A stretch of 64,000 nt of DNA from Methanomassiliicoccus sp. GTDB taxonomy: Archaea; Thermoplasmatota; Thermoplasmata; Methanomassiliicoccales; Methanomassiliicoccaceae. The position numbers and the translations under genes are program-made. Location of the stretch: NCBI GenBank assembly GCA_033485155.1, contig JAWQJJ010000003.1, forward strand, positions 1 through 64,000, read 5' to 3'. Below, piece by piece: positions 24,965-33,623 of this stretch (the stretch's first letter is position 1; each line of letters begins with the position of its first letter). The notes beneath the pieces were generated by a model. That model made no database searches. It was not told where the DNA came from and saw nothing but the letters and a program-made list of their open reading frames with translations.

Positions 24965-26254
24965 ATGACCGACCCTCCGATACTGAGCACGAAAAAGCTC
25001 AGTTTTGCATATCAGAACGGATCTCTGGCCCTCAAGGAGATATCCCTGGATATCAACCGACAAAGGAAGATCGTCCTCCTGGGTCCCAACGGGGCGGGCA
25101 AGTCTACGCTGTTCCTCCATTTTAACGGCATCCTGCGTCCCAAGAGCGGGGAGGTCCTTTACATGGGGGCCCCTATCAGATACGATGCCAAGTCATTGGC
25201 CACTCTCAGGCAGGACATCGCACTGGTGCTTCAGAACCCAGACGATCAGATCTTCTCCACCACGGTGGAGGAGGACGTGGCCTTCGGCCCTTTGAACCTC
25301 GAACTGGACCGTGATGAGGTGGAAAGACGGGTAGAGGATTCCCTTCACCTCGTGGGAATGGAGGACCTCCGGCGTCGACCGACCCATCAATTATCGTTCG
25401 GGCAGAGAAAACGCGTATCCCTCGCGGGAGCCTTGGCGATGCGACCCAAGGTGCTGATCATGGACGAACCCACCGCGGGGCTAGACTCGGAGATGGTCCA
25501 TGAGCTGATGGAGCTGTCCGATGAGCTGAACCATGCGGGAATGACCTTGATCATGTCCACTCACGATATTGAGACGGCATACGAGTGGGCCGACGAGATG
25601 GTGGTGATGATGAAGGGCGAGGTGCTGTTCACCGGCCTGCCGGAGGAGCTGTTCGCCCAGCACGAGCTCATGGACCGGCTGAGGATCGTCCCGCCGTTCC
25701 CGGTGAGGTTCAATCAGCAGATGCATGTGCGAACTGGCCGTGCCGAAGCTCCGTATCCCCGCAACCTGGTGGAGGTGACGCATAAGTTCTTCCCCCGACC
25801 CCCGGAGAATGGGATGGCAAGTGAGCCATCGATGCTCAGACCAGACCCCTCGGGAGGAACGCTATACATTATGGACGTGGAGGACCCGGGCCTGGCGAGG
25901 CAGGTGCAAGAAATCGGCGGCGACCGGCCTGAAATGCACTACCGATCCGGAGCGTACGGGGCGCGGGCCCGCCGCATGGTAAGGGAGGGCAAGATCGACG
26001 TTCATCACCCCTTCCATGCGCTGGAGAACGCCCTCCTCCAGGTCAGCGTAGGTAACGACTATCTGCTGTACACTGACACCTCCCTCCTCTCCCTGGTCGG
26101 CTCGGAGCTGGCTAAGGTCGAAAGGAGGGTTGGGCTGCGTACAAGGGTGGTCTTCGGCGCCCATGCCGCAGGGGGGCGTGAGCTACCATCATCCACAGGG
26201 CTAATGAACGAGGAACGCCATGAGCATGGGCGGCCGGCCGTGGGCGACAGCTGA
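24965..26254 (+). CDS. cbiO: CbiO, cobalt transporter ATPase with C-terminal extension
   Basis: A 429-residue ABC ATPase. Walker A is GPNGAGKST near residue 39-47; the Q-loop is in LQNPDDQIFSTTVEEDVAFGP; the signature is LSFGQRKRVSLAGALA; Walker B is VLIMDEPTAGLD; the switch His is in MSTHDIE. The ABC domain ends near residue 240. About 190 further residues follow, including GAYGARARRMVREGKIDVHH and an ALENALLQVSVGNDYLLY segment of unknown fold; such extensions occur in methanogen CbiO proteins and may be regulatory. The last 30 residues look disordered. Confidence 0.93.
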   Translation: MTDPPILSTKKLSFAYQNGSLALKEISLDINRQRKIVLLGPNGAGKSTLFLHFNGILRPKSGEVLYMGAPIRYDAKSLATLRQDIALVLQNPDDQIFSTTVEEDVAFGPLNLELDRDEVERRVEDSLHLVGMEDLRRRPTHQLSFGQRKRVSLAGALAMRPKVLIMDEPTAGLDSEMVHELMELSDELNHAGMTLIMSTHDIETAYEWADEMVVMMKGEVLFTGLPEELFAQHELMDRLRIVPPFPVRFNQQMHVRTGRAEAPYPRNLVEVTHKFFPRPPENGMASEPSMLRPDPSGGTLYIMDVEDPGLARQVQEIGGDRPEMHYRSGAYGARARRMVREGKIDVHHPFHALENALLQVSVGNDYLLYTDTSLLSLVGSELAKVERRVGLRTRVVFGAHAAGGRELPSSTGLMNEERHEHGRPAVGDS

Positions 26255-26300
26255 TCAAGGCGAGAGGGCCACGAGGACTTGAGCTGGAAACGGTGAGAGA

Positions 26301-27659
26301 ATGCACATACCAAGGTTCGTCATCGCGGGGGAGCGGAGCGGGGTCGGCAAGTCGACCATTACTGTAGGCATTCTCATGGCGCTGCGGGCCCGGGGCCTGG
26401 AGCCTCAGCCGTTCAAGACCGGGCCGGACTTCCTGGACCCCATGCACCACAGCGCCGTGCTGGGCAAGCCGTCCCATAACCTCGATACCTGGATGTTTCG
26501 GGAGATGGTCGTCCCGACCTTCGTCCGCGGCTCCAAGGGCTCGAACATCGCGGTGATCGAGGGAGTCATGGGCCTCTATGATGGCCTGGACGGCCGTTCG
26601 GAGGAGGGGTCGACGTCTCACCTGGCCAAGGTCCTCAAGGCGCCCGTGGTGCTGGTCATCGACGCCTCCTCCTCATCGCGATCGGCCGGGGCGGTGGCCC
26701 TGGGCTTCAAGGACTACGATCCGGAGGTCAACATCGCCGGGGTGATCTTCAACAATGTCGGCAGCGAGTACCACCTAGAGATGCTCCGCGACTCCCTGCG
26801 GGGGATGGAGTGCCTGGGCGGGGTGCCGTCGGAAGCGGCGGTGGAGCTTAAGTCCCGCCATCTCGGCCTAGTGCCCGCCGGAGAGGACCTGGACGTAGCG
26901 AGGTACGCGCGCATCCAGGCGTTGGTCGAGGAGCACATCGATCTCGACCGGATCGTCGAGCTGGCCAACGCGGCACCGGACATCGGGCCGCAGCGGGAGC
27001 TCAGCGCGGCCCGCAAGAAGCGTCCGCGGACGAGGATCGGCCTGGCATGGGACGAAGCGTTCAACTTCTACTATGAGGGCAACCTTGACATCCTGAGGTC
27101 CCTGGGGGCCGAAGTGGTGCGGTTTTCCCCGATTCGCGACCCCCTGCCAGAGGTCGATGGGTTGTACTTCGGGGGCGGTTATCCCGAGCTATTCGCCCAT
27201 CAGCTGGAATCGAACACCGGACTTCGGGAACAGGTACGAAGAGCGTCCGGAGAGGGGATGCCTATCTATGCCGAGTGCGGCGGGATGATGTATGCCTGCG
27301 ACGCGGTGAGGGACATGAACGGCCGGCGGATGAAGATGACCGGCATCTTCGATGCTGACGTGGAGATGACCGATCGCTTGCAGGCCATCGGCTACATCGA
27401 GATGGAGGCTAAGCGGGATAATATGATGTCTCTCCAGGGCTGGAGCACCAGGGGTCACGAGTTCCACTACTCACGGGTTTGCTGCACCGGCAACGAGGAG
27501 TTTGCCTACGATATGAAACGAGGTAAGGGAATGATGGACGGCATGGACGGTCTGCTCGCCCACAATACTCTGGCTTCATATGCCCACCTCCATTTCGCCT
27601 CCTGCCCGGAATTCGCCCGGCGGTTCGTGGATAGCTGCATCTACTCCCGGAGGCGGTAG
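26301..27659 (+). CDS. cbiA: Cobyrinate (or Ni-sirohydrochlorin) a,c-diamide synthase, CbiA/CfbB family
   Basis: A 452-residue enzyme with an N-terminal dethiobiotin-synthetase-like ATPase domain (P-loop GERSGVGKST, then KTGPDFLDPMHHSAV) and a C-terminal class I glutamine amidotransferase domain (YAECGGMMYACDAV with the nucleophile Cys; SYAHLHFAS with the His). It amidates the a and c acetate side chains. CbiA (corrin) and CfbB (coenzyme F430) are homologous and cannot be separated by eye; the cobalt-uptake and CbiP neighbours favour corrin. A GGTGAGAGA ribosome-binding site precedes the ATG. Confidence 0.9.
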   Translation: MHIPRFVIAGERSGVGKSTITVGILMALRARGLEPQPFKTGPDFLDPMHHSAVLGKPSHNLDTWMFREMVVPTFVRGSKGSNIAVIEGVMGLYDGLDGRSEEGSTSHLAKVLKAPVVLVIDASSSSRSAGAVALGFKDYDPEVNIAGVIFNNVGSEYHLEMLRDSLRGMECLGGVPSEAAVELKSRHLGLVPAGEDLDVARYARIQALVEEHIDLDRIVELANAAPDIGPQRELSAARKKRPRTRIGLAWDEAFNFYYEGNLDILRSLGAEVVRFSPIRDPLPEVDGLYFGGGYPELFAHQLESNTGLREQVRRASGEGMPIYAECGGMMYACDAVRDMNGRRMKMTGIFDADVEMTDRLQAIGYIEMEAKRDNMMSLQGWSTRGHEFHYSRVCCTGNEEFAYDMKRGKGMMDGMDGLLAHNTLASYAHLHFASCPEFARRFVDSCIYSRRR

Positions 27660-27660
27660 C

Positions 27661-29460
27661 ACGGACGAGTACTGGTCGAAGGTGGAGGCCGAGCTCAGAG
27701 ATCTTCGGGCGGGGCCCAACCTGGAGTGTCCGTATTACCATTGTCACTATGAAGGTCAGGACTGCTCCCTGTGCTTCTGCCCCCTGTATCCCTGCCTTGA
27801 TCCCAGGCTCGGAAATATGGTGCCGGCCAGGAAAGGGGGAGAGGTATGGAGCTGCGAGAATTGCTATTGGACGCACCGCTCCGACGTGGCTTCGATGATC
27901 GCGGCGCGAATCCCGCCCTCGCCAATCCCACCCCCTCGCGAGTTCCTCGACGGAATTAAGGCCGAAGTGGAGGCCGTGCACCCGGTCTCCGCCATGCCCC
28001 TCATGGTGCTGGGCGCCACCTCGGGCGCGGGTAAATCGCTGATCACTGCAGCGCTGTGCCGCCTGTTCTCGGACATGGGCTATAACGTATCGCCCTTCAA
28101 GTCCCAAAACATGTCGCTGAATTCCATGGTCACCCCCTCGGGGGGCGAGATCTCCAGGGCGCAAGCCCTGCAGGCCGTGGCTGCGCGCACCGAACCGGAC
28201 AGCCGCATGAACCCCATTCTCCTGAAGCCGAAGCAGGATGATGTCTCGCAAGTCATCATCGACGGCCGGCCGTACCGCGACATGGACGTCCCGACCTACT
28301 ATGATGAGTTCACCATGGGCGAGGGCATGGCCGTCGTCAAGCGGGCCTGGGAGTTCCTCCGCCGCACCCGCGATGTCGTGGTGATCGAGGGTGCCGGCTC
28401 CCCGGCTGAGATCAACATCGCCGCCCGGGAGATCGCCAATATGCGGACCGCGGAGATCGCCGGTGCGCCTTGCGTCCTAGTCGTCAACATGGAGTGGGGT
28501 GGCGCCTTCGCCTACGCCTATGGCACCATTATGCTCCTGCCCCCTGAACAACGGAGCATGTTCAAGGGAATCATCCTCAACAACATGCACGGCGATCCGA
28601 CCTGCCTGAAGGAAGGGATCGAGGAGCTGGAGGCCCGTCTCGGCATCCCGGTGCTGGGAGTGGTCCCGCATGTCGATCACCTGCTTCCGGACGAGGACTC
28701 CCAGGACCTGGCCAAGGAGAAGGGGGCAGGTGATCTGAAGGTCGGGGTGATCATGCTTCCCCGCATATCCAACTTCACCGACCTCGACGCCCTCGCTCTC
28801 GAAGGAGTCAAGGTCGTCTACGTGAAAGACCCCCGCTCTCTCGAGGGAGTGAGCGCGGTCATCATCCCGGGGACCAAGAACACCGTTGCCGATCTGAAAT
28901 GGCTCAGGGAGCGCGGGTTGTTCGATGCCATAAGGATGATGCGCGGCAAGGTGCCTATCCTGGGCATCTGCGGCGGCTATCAGATGTTGGGTCGGGAGGT
29001 CATCGACCTAAATGGAGTGGAAGGCGATGTCGGCGCCATCTGGGAAGGCCTCGGCCTCCTGGACATCTCGACGCGGTTCGAAGCCTACGAGAAGCGCACC
29101 ATCCAGGTCAGCGGCAGGCTGGTATCTGGAGAGGGTGATGTCAGGGGGTATGAGATCCACATGGGCATGTCCGAGAGCCGGGAGGAGCCCCTGTTCATCC
29201 TGGACGAGGATGGCCGCAAAAAGGACGAGGGCTCGGTGTCCAAGGACGGCATGGTCATGGGCTCGTATGTGCACGGGCTGTTCGATCTCCCGGCCTTCCG
29301 GCAGTTCTTCCTCTCCAAGGTGCCATTGTCGAGGCCAAGGACGGCAACGCAGGACTACGACCGCTCAGTGAACGAGGGCCTGGACGCGGTGGCCGCGGTG
29401 GTCGGTTCTCATCTTGACATGGGCCGCCTGGTCGAGATTTTAAAGGAGGGGCTGAATTGA
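27661..29460 (+). CDS. cbiP: Cobyric acid synthase CbiP with N-terminal Cys-rich zinc domain
   Basis: About 599 residues. Residues 10-65 form a COG2158-type cysteine-rich small domain (ECPYYHCHYEGQDC, CFCPLYPC, WSCENCYWTH). CbiP follows: P-loop GATSGAGKS near 117-125, FKSQNMSLNS, MNPILLKPK, amidotransferase nucleophile Cys437 in GICGGYQ and His538 in VHGLFD. It amidates side chains b, d, e and g. The start is ambiguous. A GGAGG sequence sits seven bases before an in-frame ACG at 27661, and family-like residues begin there (DEYWSKVE). GTG at 27682 is the first conventional start that does not overlap cbiA. An ATG at 27580 would encode a shadow of cbiA. Confidence 0.88.
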   Translation, partial: TDEYWSKVEAELRDLRAGPNLECPYYHCHYEGQDCSLCFCPLYPCLDPRLGNMVPARKGGEVWSCENCYWTHRSDVASMIAARIPPSPIPPPREFLDGIKAEVEAVHPVSAMPLMVLGATSGAGKSLITAALCRLFSDMGYNVSPFKSQNMSLNSMVTPSGGEISRAQALQAVAARTEPDSRMNPILLKPKQDDVSQVIIDGRPYRDMDVPTYYDEFTMGEGMAVVKRAWEFLRRTRDVVVIEGAGSPAEINIAAREIANMRTAEIAGAPCVLVVNMEWGGAFAYAYGTIMLLPPEQRSMFKGIILNNMHGDPTCLKEGIEELEARLGIPVLGVVPHVDHLLPDEDSQDLAKEKGAGDLKVGVIMLPRISNFTDLDALALEGVKVVYVKDPRSLEGVSAVIIPGTKNTVADLKWLRERGLFDAIRMMRGKVPILGICGGYQMLGREVIDLNGVEGDVGAIWEGLGLLDISTRFEAYEKRTIQVSGRLVSGEGDVRGYEIHMGMSESREEPLFILDEDGRKKDEGSVSKDGMVMGSYVHGLFDLPAFRQFFLSKVPLSRPRTATQDYDRSVNEGLDAVAAVVGSHLDMGRLVEILKEGLN

Positions 29461-30302
29461 GCAGCATCATGGTACAGGGAACCTCGTCGGGGGCTGGGAA
29501 AACGACGGTAGCCGCCCTGCTGTGCCGCCACTTCGCCGGACGGGGGTTCAAGGTTGCCCCGTTCAAGGCCAGCAATCTTTCGCTCAACTCCTTCGTCACC
29601 GCTCAGGGGGAGGAGATCGGGGTTTCTCAGGCCTACCAGGCCTGGGCCTGCGGCCGGGAGCCGGAAGGATGCATGAACCCGGTGCTGCTGAAGCCGAAGG
29701 GCAACGGCAGCTGCCAGCTCATCCTCTCCGGCCGGCCGTATGCCGACCTGGCAAGAGGGGGGCGGGAGATGGATCGCGCGGTCCTCAGGAGCGCGGTGAA
29801 GGAGTCGTTCCAACGGTTGGCGGAGGCGAACGACGTGGTGGTGATCGAAGGCTCGGGCTCCCCGGCGGAGATAAACCTCCGGCGCGATGATATCGCCAAC
29901 ATGGCCACCGCCGAGATGGCCGGTTCCCCGGTCGTGCTGGTCGGGGACATCGAGCGAGGCGGTGTGTTCGCCGGTCTGTACGGCACCTATGCGCTCCTGG
30001 AGGAAAGGCATCGCCGGCTGGTGAAGGCGTTTCTCATCAACCGCTTCCGGGGGGATGAGAGCATCCTCCAGAGCGGCATAGACCGAATGGAGGAATTACT
30101 AGGCGTGCCATCGATTGGGGTTCTCCCCTTCGCCGACCTCAAGTTCCCCGCCGAGGACAGCCTTGACATGAACCGGGAACAGGGCACCGGAGTAAGGGGA
30201 CGCGATATGAGAAAGGGGTGGTTGGACAATCTGGACGAGCTGTACGCCATGTCCGTCAAGCACCTGGATTACGCGACGATGGAGAAAATCGCTTTTTCAT
30301 GA
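29457..30302 (+). CDS. CbiP-like ATPase domain protein lacking the amidotransferase half
   Basis: A 281-residue paralogue of the N-terminal half of CbiP: P-loop GTSSGAGKT, FKASNLSLNS, MNPVLLKPKGNG, EGSGSPAEINL, GDIERGGVFA and NRFRGDESIL are all conserved. It stops after the FPAEDSLDM region, about where the glutamine amidotransferase domain would begin. No frameshift is visible, and its last 30 residues look like a normal C-terminus. A TTG start at 29457 overlaps the cbiP stop and has GGAGG seven bases upstream. It may borrow ammonia from another subunit or amidate a different corrinoid; both are inference. Confidence 0.85.
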   Translation: MSSIMVQGTSSGAGKTTVAALLCRHFAGRGFKVAPFKASNLSLNSFVTAQGEEIGVSQAYQAWACGREPEGCMNPVLLKPKGNGSCQLILSGRPYADLARGGREMDRAVLRSAVKESFQRLAEANDVVVIEGSGSPAEINLRRDDIANMATAEMAGSPVVLVGDIERGGVFAGLYGTYALLEERHRRLVKAFLINRFRGDESILQSGIDRMEELLGVPSIGVLPFADLKFPAEDSLDMNREQGTGVRGRDMRKGWLDNLDELYAMSVKHLDYATMEKIAFS

Positions 30303-30437
30303 CTGATTCTTAAATATAAGTATCTTTCAGAAAATGTTATGAACCCATCTACGATGTAAAGATTGCCGACGGAATGGCAGGATAGGGTGACCTTTCTACC
30401 TCCGGCCGGCGGGACAAGATAACCGCAGGTGCTTTGT

Positions 30438-31694
30438 ATGGGATGGGACAAGGCCAGAGCGTTTGTACTAAACGTTAACACACCTAACGGTCTGGGGGTC
30501 ATAAGAAGCCTCGGCCGGGAGGGCATACCGATAGTGGCGGTCGATAAAAACCGTAACGCCCCTGGATTACACTCCAGATACGCGCGACCGCTGGTGCTTC
30601 CAGATCCGGCGACGGAGCCTGAGAAATGTCTCGAGGGGCTTATGAAAGAGGGAAGCAAGGGCCGGGTCAAAGGGGTCCTCTTCCCTTGCTCGGACGCCTT
30701 CGTCCTTTTCGTCTCCCGCTACCGTAGGGAGCTGGAAGAGCACTTCGAGTTCTGTATCCCTTCTGAGAAGGTCCTTGAAGGGATGGTGAACAAGAGAGGG
30801 CAGTATGACGAAGCTATCCGCATCGGAACGCCCATCGCCAAGACCTTTTACCCCCGGGACATGAAGGAGGTGAGGGAGATCAGGGACAAGTTGGACTATC
30901 CAGCGTTCATAAAGCCCTACTACTCGCACCTCTGGTACCCGGTTTTCGGTAACAAAGGGTTCAAAGTGGAGAGCCCCCGGGAGCTGGAAGAGCGCTATTC
31001 CCAGATCTTCCCCACCGGCCTGGAGGCACTGGTGCAATCTATCATCCAGGGGCCCAACACCAACCACATTAAGGTGTGTGCGTACTACAATCACAATGGG
31101 GAGCGTAAGGCGCTGTTCCTAACTCGTAAGATCAGGCAGAACCCCACCGAGTTTGGGGTGGGGACGATCATGGAGAGCTTCCATGACGATATGCTGGCCA
31201 AGACCGGGTTGGGATTCTTTGAGGGTATCGGCTATAAAGGCATCGGCTCCATCGAGCTAAAGCTGGACGACCGTGACGGAAAGTACAAGATGATCGAGTT
31301 GAACCCCCGACTGTGGGCCCAGAACTCCCAGCCCACCTACGCAGGAATCAACTTCCCCCTGATCATGTACCAAGACCTGATCGGCCAAGACGTTCCCACG
31401 AAGGATTACCGGGACGGGGTCCGATGGATCGATTCCCTGGAGGATGCACGGGCATTCTGGTGGTACCGCCAGCGGGGTAGGACGACCTTCGGGGAGCTGG
31501 CCCGCTCCTGGCTGGCCTCCGACTGCCATGCCCACTTCGCCTGGGACGACCTGATGCCCGCGTTCGTCCACTGTCGGGGAGGAGTCGAGCCCCTGTTCGT
31601 GATGGCCGACCTGCTAAAGAGCGACCGGATGCTCACCGCGGCGAGCAGGAAGGAAGCTCCCGCCGCATCTCCAATGTGGGCACGGCAGGGGTAG
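30438..31694 (+). CDS. ATP-grasp family ligase of unknown substrate
   Basis: A 418-residue protein with a preATP-grasp Rossmann region (about 1-110, LGREGIPIVAVDKN) and an ATP-grasp core (about 110-300). The core has DYPAFIKPYYSH as the ATP-binding strand, YKGIGSIELKLDDRDGKYKMIELNPRLWAQ with the metal-binding Glu and Asn, and a C-terminal region of about 110 residues ending near AGINFPLIMYQDL. It resembles the carbamoyl-phosphate-synthase-like ATP-grasp proteins that ligate a carboxylate to an amine. TATA box CTTAAATATAAG at 30309-30320 implies a leader of about 95 bases. A GTG three codons upstream is an alternative start. Confidence 0.82.
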   Translation: MGWDKARAFVLNVNTPNGLGVIRSLGREGIPIVAVDKNRNAPGLHSRYARPLVLPDPATEPEKCLEGLMKEGSKGRVKGVLFPCSDAFVLFVSRYRRELEEHFEFCIPSEKVLEGMVNKRGQYDEAIRIGTPIAKTFYPRDMKEVREIRDKLDYPAFIKPYYSHLWYPVFGNKGFKVESPRELEERYSQIFPTGLEALVQSIIQGPNTNHIKVCAYYNHNGERKALFLTRKIRQNPTEFGVGTIMESFHDDMLAKTGLGFFEGIGYKGIGSIELKLDDRDGKYKMIELNPRLWAQNSQPTYAGINFPLIMYQDLIGQDVPTKDYRDGVRWIDSLEDARAFWWYRQRGRTTFGELARSWLASDCHAHFAWDDLMPAFVHCRGGVEPLFVMADLLKSDRMLTAASRKEAPAASPMWARQG

Positions 31695-31698
31695 AGGC

Positions 31699-32349
31699 TC
31701 AGAGGTACCTCACCGAGTGGAGCACGCCTTCCGTGCGCCTCGCCTTCCGTCCCAGCTGAAGCCACAGCCCCAGCGCACGCCCCAAATCGTGGATGTACTC
31801 CGAAGCGGCCAGGGTATTGCGTTCGATGATCTCGGCATAGCGGTCCATCTGCTCCCCGTCGGGGACGAACGAGAGGTCCCTTTTCTTACTGTCAGCATCT
31901 AGGTACAGCAGGCGGTCCCGCAACGAGCAGAAATCCTCCTTGACGAACGCCGGCTCTTCGGAAACCCTGACATCCTTGCGGCCCAGAGTCAGCGAGGCAA
32001 GCTCTACCGTCCGAAGCTCCTCCAGGATCTGGGCTACCGCCTTTCGGCCGTTGAGACAGTGGTCATGGAAGTCCTCTATGCGCACGTTGACGTAATCGGC
32101 CTTGGCCGCCTTCTCGCACTCGCGGACCAGGGCCATAAGCTTCCCCACCTCCTCGAACATAGTGACGAGGATGAGGAATCTCGCGCGGTCCCGGCCGGGG
32201 AAGGCGTCCTCGCCGGACAACGCATGGTAGGCGTTAGAGTGGTCTAGTATGTGAGCCGCCAGGTCTTCGGCCAGCTGAAAGGCCTCGTCCCGCAGGGGAT
32301 GGATCACGTCGGGTTCGCCGCTCATGAAGTCCAGATGGAAGGAACGCAT
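31699..32349 (-). CDS. AbiV-like HEPN protein
   Basis: A 216-residue all-helical protein. The central motif FLILVTMFEEVGKLMALV, preceded by AYHALSG and followed by DFHDHCLNGRKA, matches the AbiV family (HEPN superfamily), known from lactococcal phage abortive infection. The first catalytic-type residues of HEPN RNases (R-x4-6-H) are not evident, so toxicity is not certain. A leaderless start at 32349 is supported by the AGTTTAACC TATA-like element at about 32372-32381, which is shared with the divergent gene at 32407. It is immediately downstream of, and convergent with, the ATP-grasp gene. Confidence 0.65.
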   Translation of the reverse strand: MRSFHLDFMSGEPDVIHPLRDEAFQLAEDLAAHILDHSNAYHALSGEDAFPGRDRARFLILVTMFEEVGKLMALVRECEKAAKADYVNVRIEDFHDHCLNGRKAVAQILEELRTVELASLTLGRKDVRVSEEPAFVKEDFCSLRDRLLYLDADSKKRDLSFVPDGEQMDRYAEIIERNTLAASEYIHDLGRALGLWLQLGRKARRTEGVLHSVRYL

Positions 32350-32371
32350 ATGAATTCATTGCCGAAGGCGC

Positions 32372-32381
32372 AAGGTTAAAC
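32372..32381. promoter_or_regulatory. Shared divergent promoter element
   Basis: GGTTAAACTA reads as a weak TATA box in both directions, about 27 bases from the AbiV-like start at 32349 and about 30 from the 2TM gene start at 32407. Confidence 0.4.
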
Positions 32382-32406
32382 TACCGCGTATCCACACTTT
32401 TTCATC

Positions 32407-32676
32407 ATGGACGACGAGCAGATGCTGAGGTCAAGGGCCCGTAAGATCGCGGAGGACAAGATAGGGTTCTACATGCACTTGACCGCGTATGTGCTGGTCA
32501 ACGCCCTATTGATCGCGATCTGGTGGTGGAGCGGAGGAGGATTTCCCTGGTTCCTCTTCGTGACGGTGTTCTGGGGCATCGGCCTGGTGTCGCACGGTAT
32601 CGGGGCATTCATGGGGCACGGGTACACCGAGAGGATGGCCGAGAGGGAGTATCAAAAGCTCAAGGGCCAGAAATAG
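32407..32676 (+). CDS. 2TM domain-containing small membrane protein
   Basis: An 89-residue protein with two transmembrane helices (about 20-42 and 48-68). It has the typical 2TM-domain opening: A-x-K-I-x(4)-GFYMHLTAYVLVNALLIAIWWW. The hairpin GGGFPWFLFVTVFWGIGLVSHG and a basic C-terminal tail follow. Function unknown; the domain is often attached to histidine kinases or LytTR regulators but also occurs alone. Its 3' end overlaps the convergent gene by 17 bases. Confidence 0.8.
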   Translation: MDDEQMLRSRARKIAEDKIGFYMHLTAYVLVNALLIAIWWWSGGGFPWFLFVTVFWGIGLVSHGIGAFMGHGYTERMAEREYQKLKGQK

Positions 32677-32971
32677 GCCTTGATTCGATATCCTCCATGA
32701 AGCACCTCGCCAGCATCCTCCTCTCCTCCGGGGTGGCGTGGTCCCAGAGGGATGCTACCCGAGCCTCCTCGGGCGAACCGGAGTGCACCCTGTTGGTCAG
32801 AAAGTCGATCATGTCCTCGACCACCGCGATGACGTGCGGTTCGGAAGGATCCACCTCCCTGGCCGCGCTGATGGTCTCCTTCAGCGATTCTCGCCAGTCC
32901 TCCCAATCACGAACCAGGAAGAACATATCCCGGCACGACGCCGAGGTCTCCGCCAGAGCGATTTGACTCAT
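32660..32971 (-). CDS. Small helical protein of unknown function
   Basis: A 103-residue acidic, predicted all-helical protein; I do not recognise a family. A segment LRSLWD-like (VASLWDHATPEERRMLARCFMEDI) suggests a conserved helix-turn-helix of the last 30 residues. Start choice is uncertain: ATG at 32971 gives a compact protein, while ATG at 32998 adds nine basic residues. It overlaps the convergent 2TM gene by 17 bases. Confidence 0.5.
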   Translation of the reverse strand: MSQIALAETSASCRDMFFLVRDWEDWRESLKETISAAREVDPSEPHVIAVVEDMIDFLTNRVHSGSPEEARVASLWDHATPEERRMLARCFMEDIESRPISGP

Positions 32972-33136
32972 GCTACGACGTTGGAGCCTCTCCCTCATAA
33001 TAGCAAGGTCCCGACGTCTCGGCCAGCCTGATGTGTCGGTCGAAGTCGGACATGGTCGATGGCAGAGGCTTGAGGTCTGCCGCCGCCCGCGGCGTGGAAA
33101 ACGGCAGATCGGGTTTACCACGCGAGCGGGGCGCCC

Positions 33137-33352
33137 TCACTTCTTCTCGGTCGTCTCCTGCGTCTGCGCGGTGGCGGGGGTGGCCGTTCCCGTACCCTTC
33201 CTTTCTCCGAACGCTTCCATCAGCAGGTATATCCCCAGCAGTATGAAGAATATGCCCACGATAATAGCCAGGAGCTGAGGGAATACGATGATCAGTATCC
33301 CGAAGATTATGCTTATCACCGCAAGTACCAGGTTCGTGTTCATGCTGGCCAT
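33137..33352 (-). CDS. Small membrane protein, DUF3096/DUF308-like
   Basis: A 71-residue protein with two closely spaced transmembrane helices (LVLAVISIIFGILIIVFP and LLAIIVGIFFILLGIYLLM). A Thr/Ala/Gln-rich tail ending in KK follows. The helix pair resembles DUF3096/DUF308 hairpins. A weak TATA-like sequence near 33375-33383 lies about 27 bases upstream of the ATG at 33352, which is followed in frame by another ATG at 33343. Function unknown. Confidence 0.65.
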   Translation of the reverse strand: MASMNTNLVLAVISIIFGILIIVFPQLLAIIVGIFFILLGIYLLMEAFGERKGTGTATPATAQTQETTEKK

Positions 33353-33623
33353 GGTTTGGTCTCGGAACGGTGAGTATTTCAAGATATCCCGCCGCAAAAA
33401 TGGCTTCACCTGCTCATAGTGGCTGAGGTCATGACCGTTCCCGCGTCGCCTCCGAATTAGGCGTGGACCGGCATCCTAGCATCTCGCCGCGCCTCCGCCT
33501 AGGACATTAATATCTTCCTGCGACTATGGGGGCCAGGATGACATTGGGATGGGATGTCAACATTCTCTCGGGGGAACAACATTTAAGTAATGGTCTTCGT
33601 GTTTTCCTTTTGGAGTTATAATA

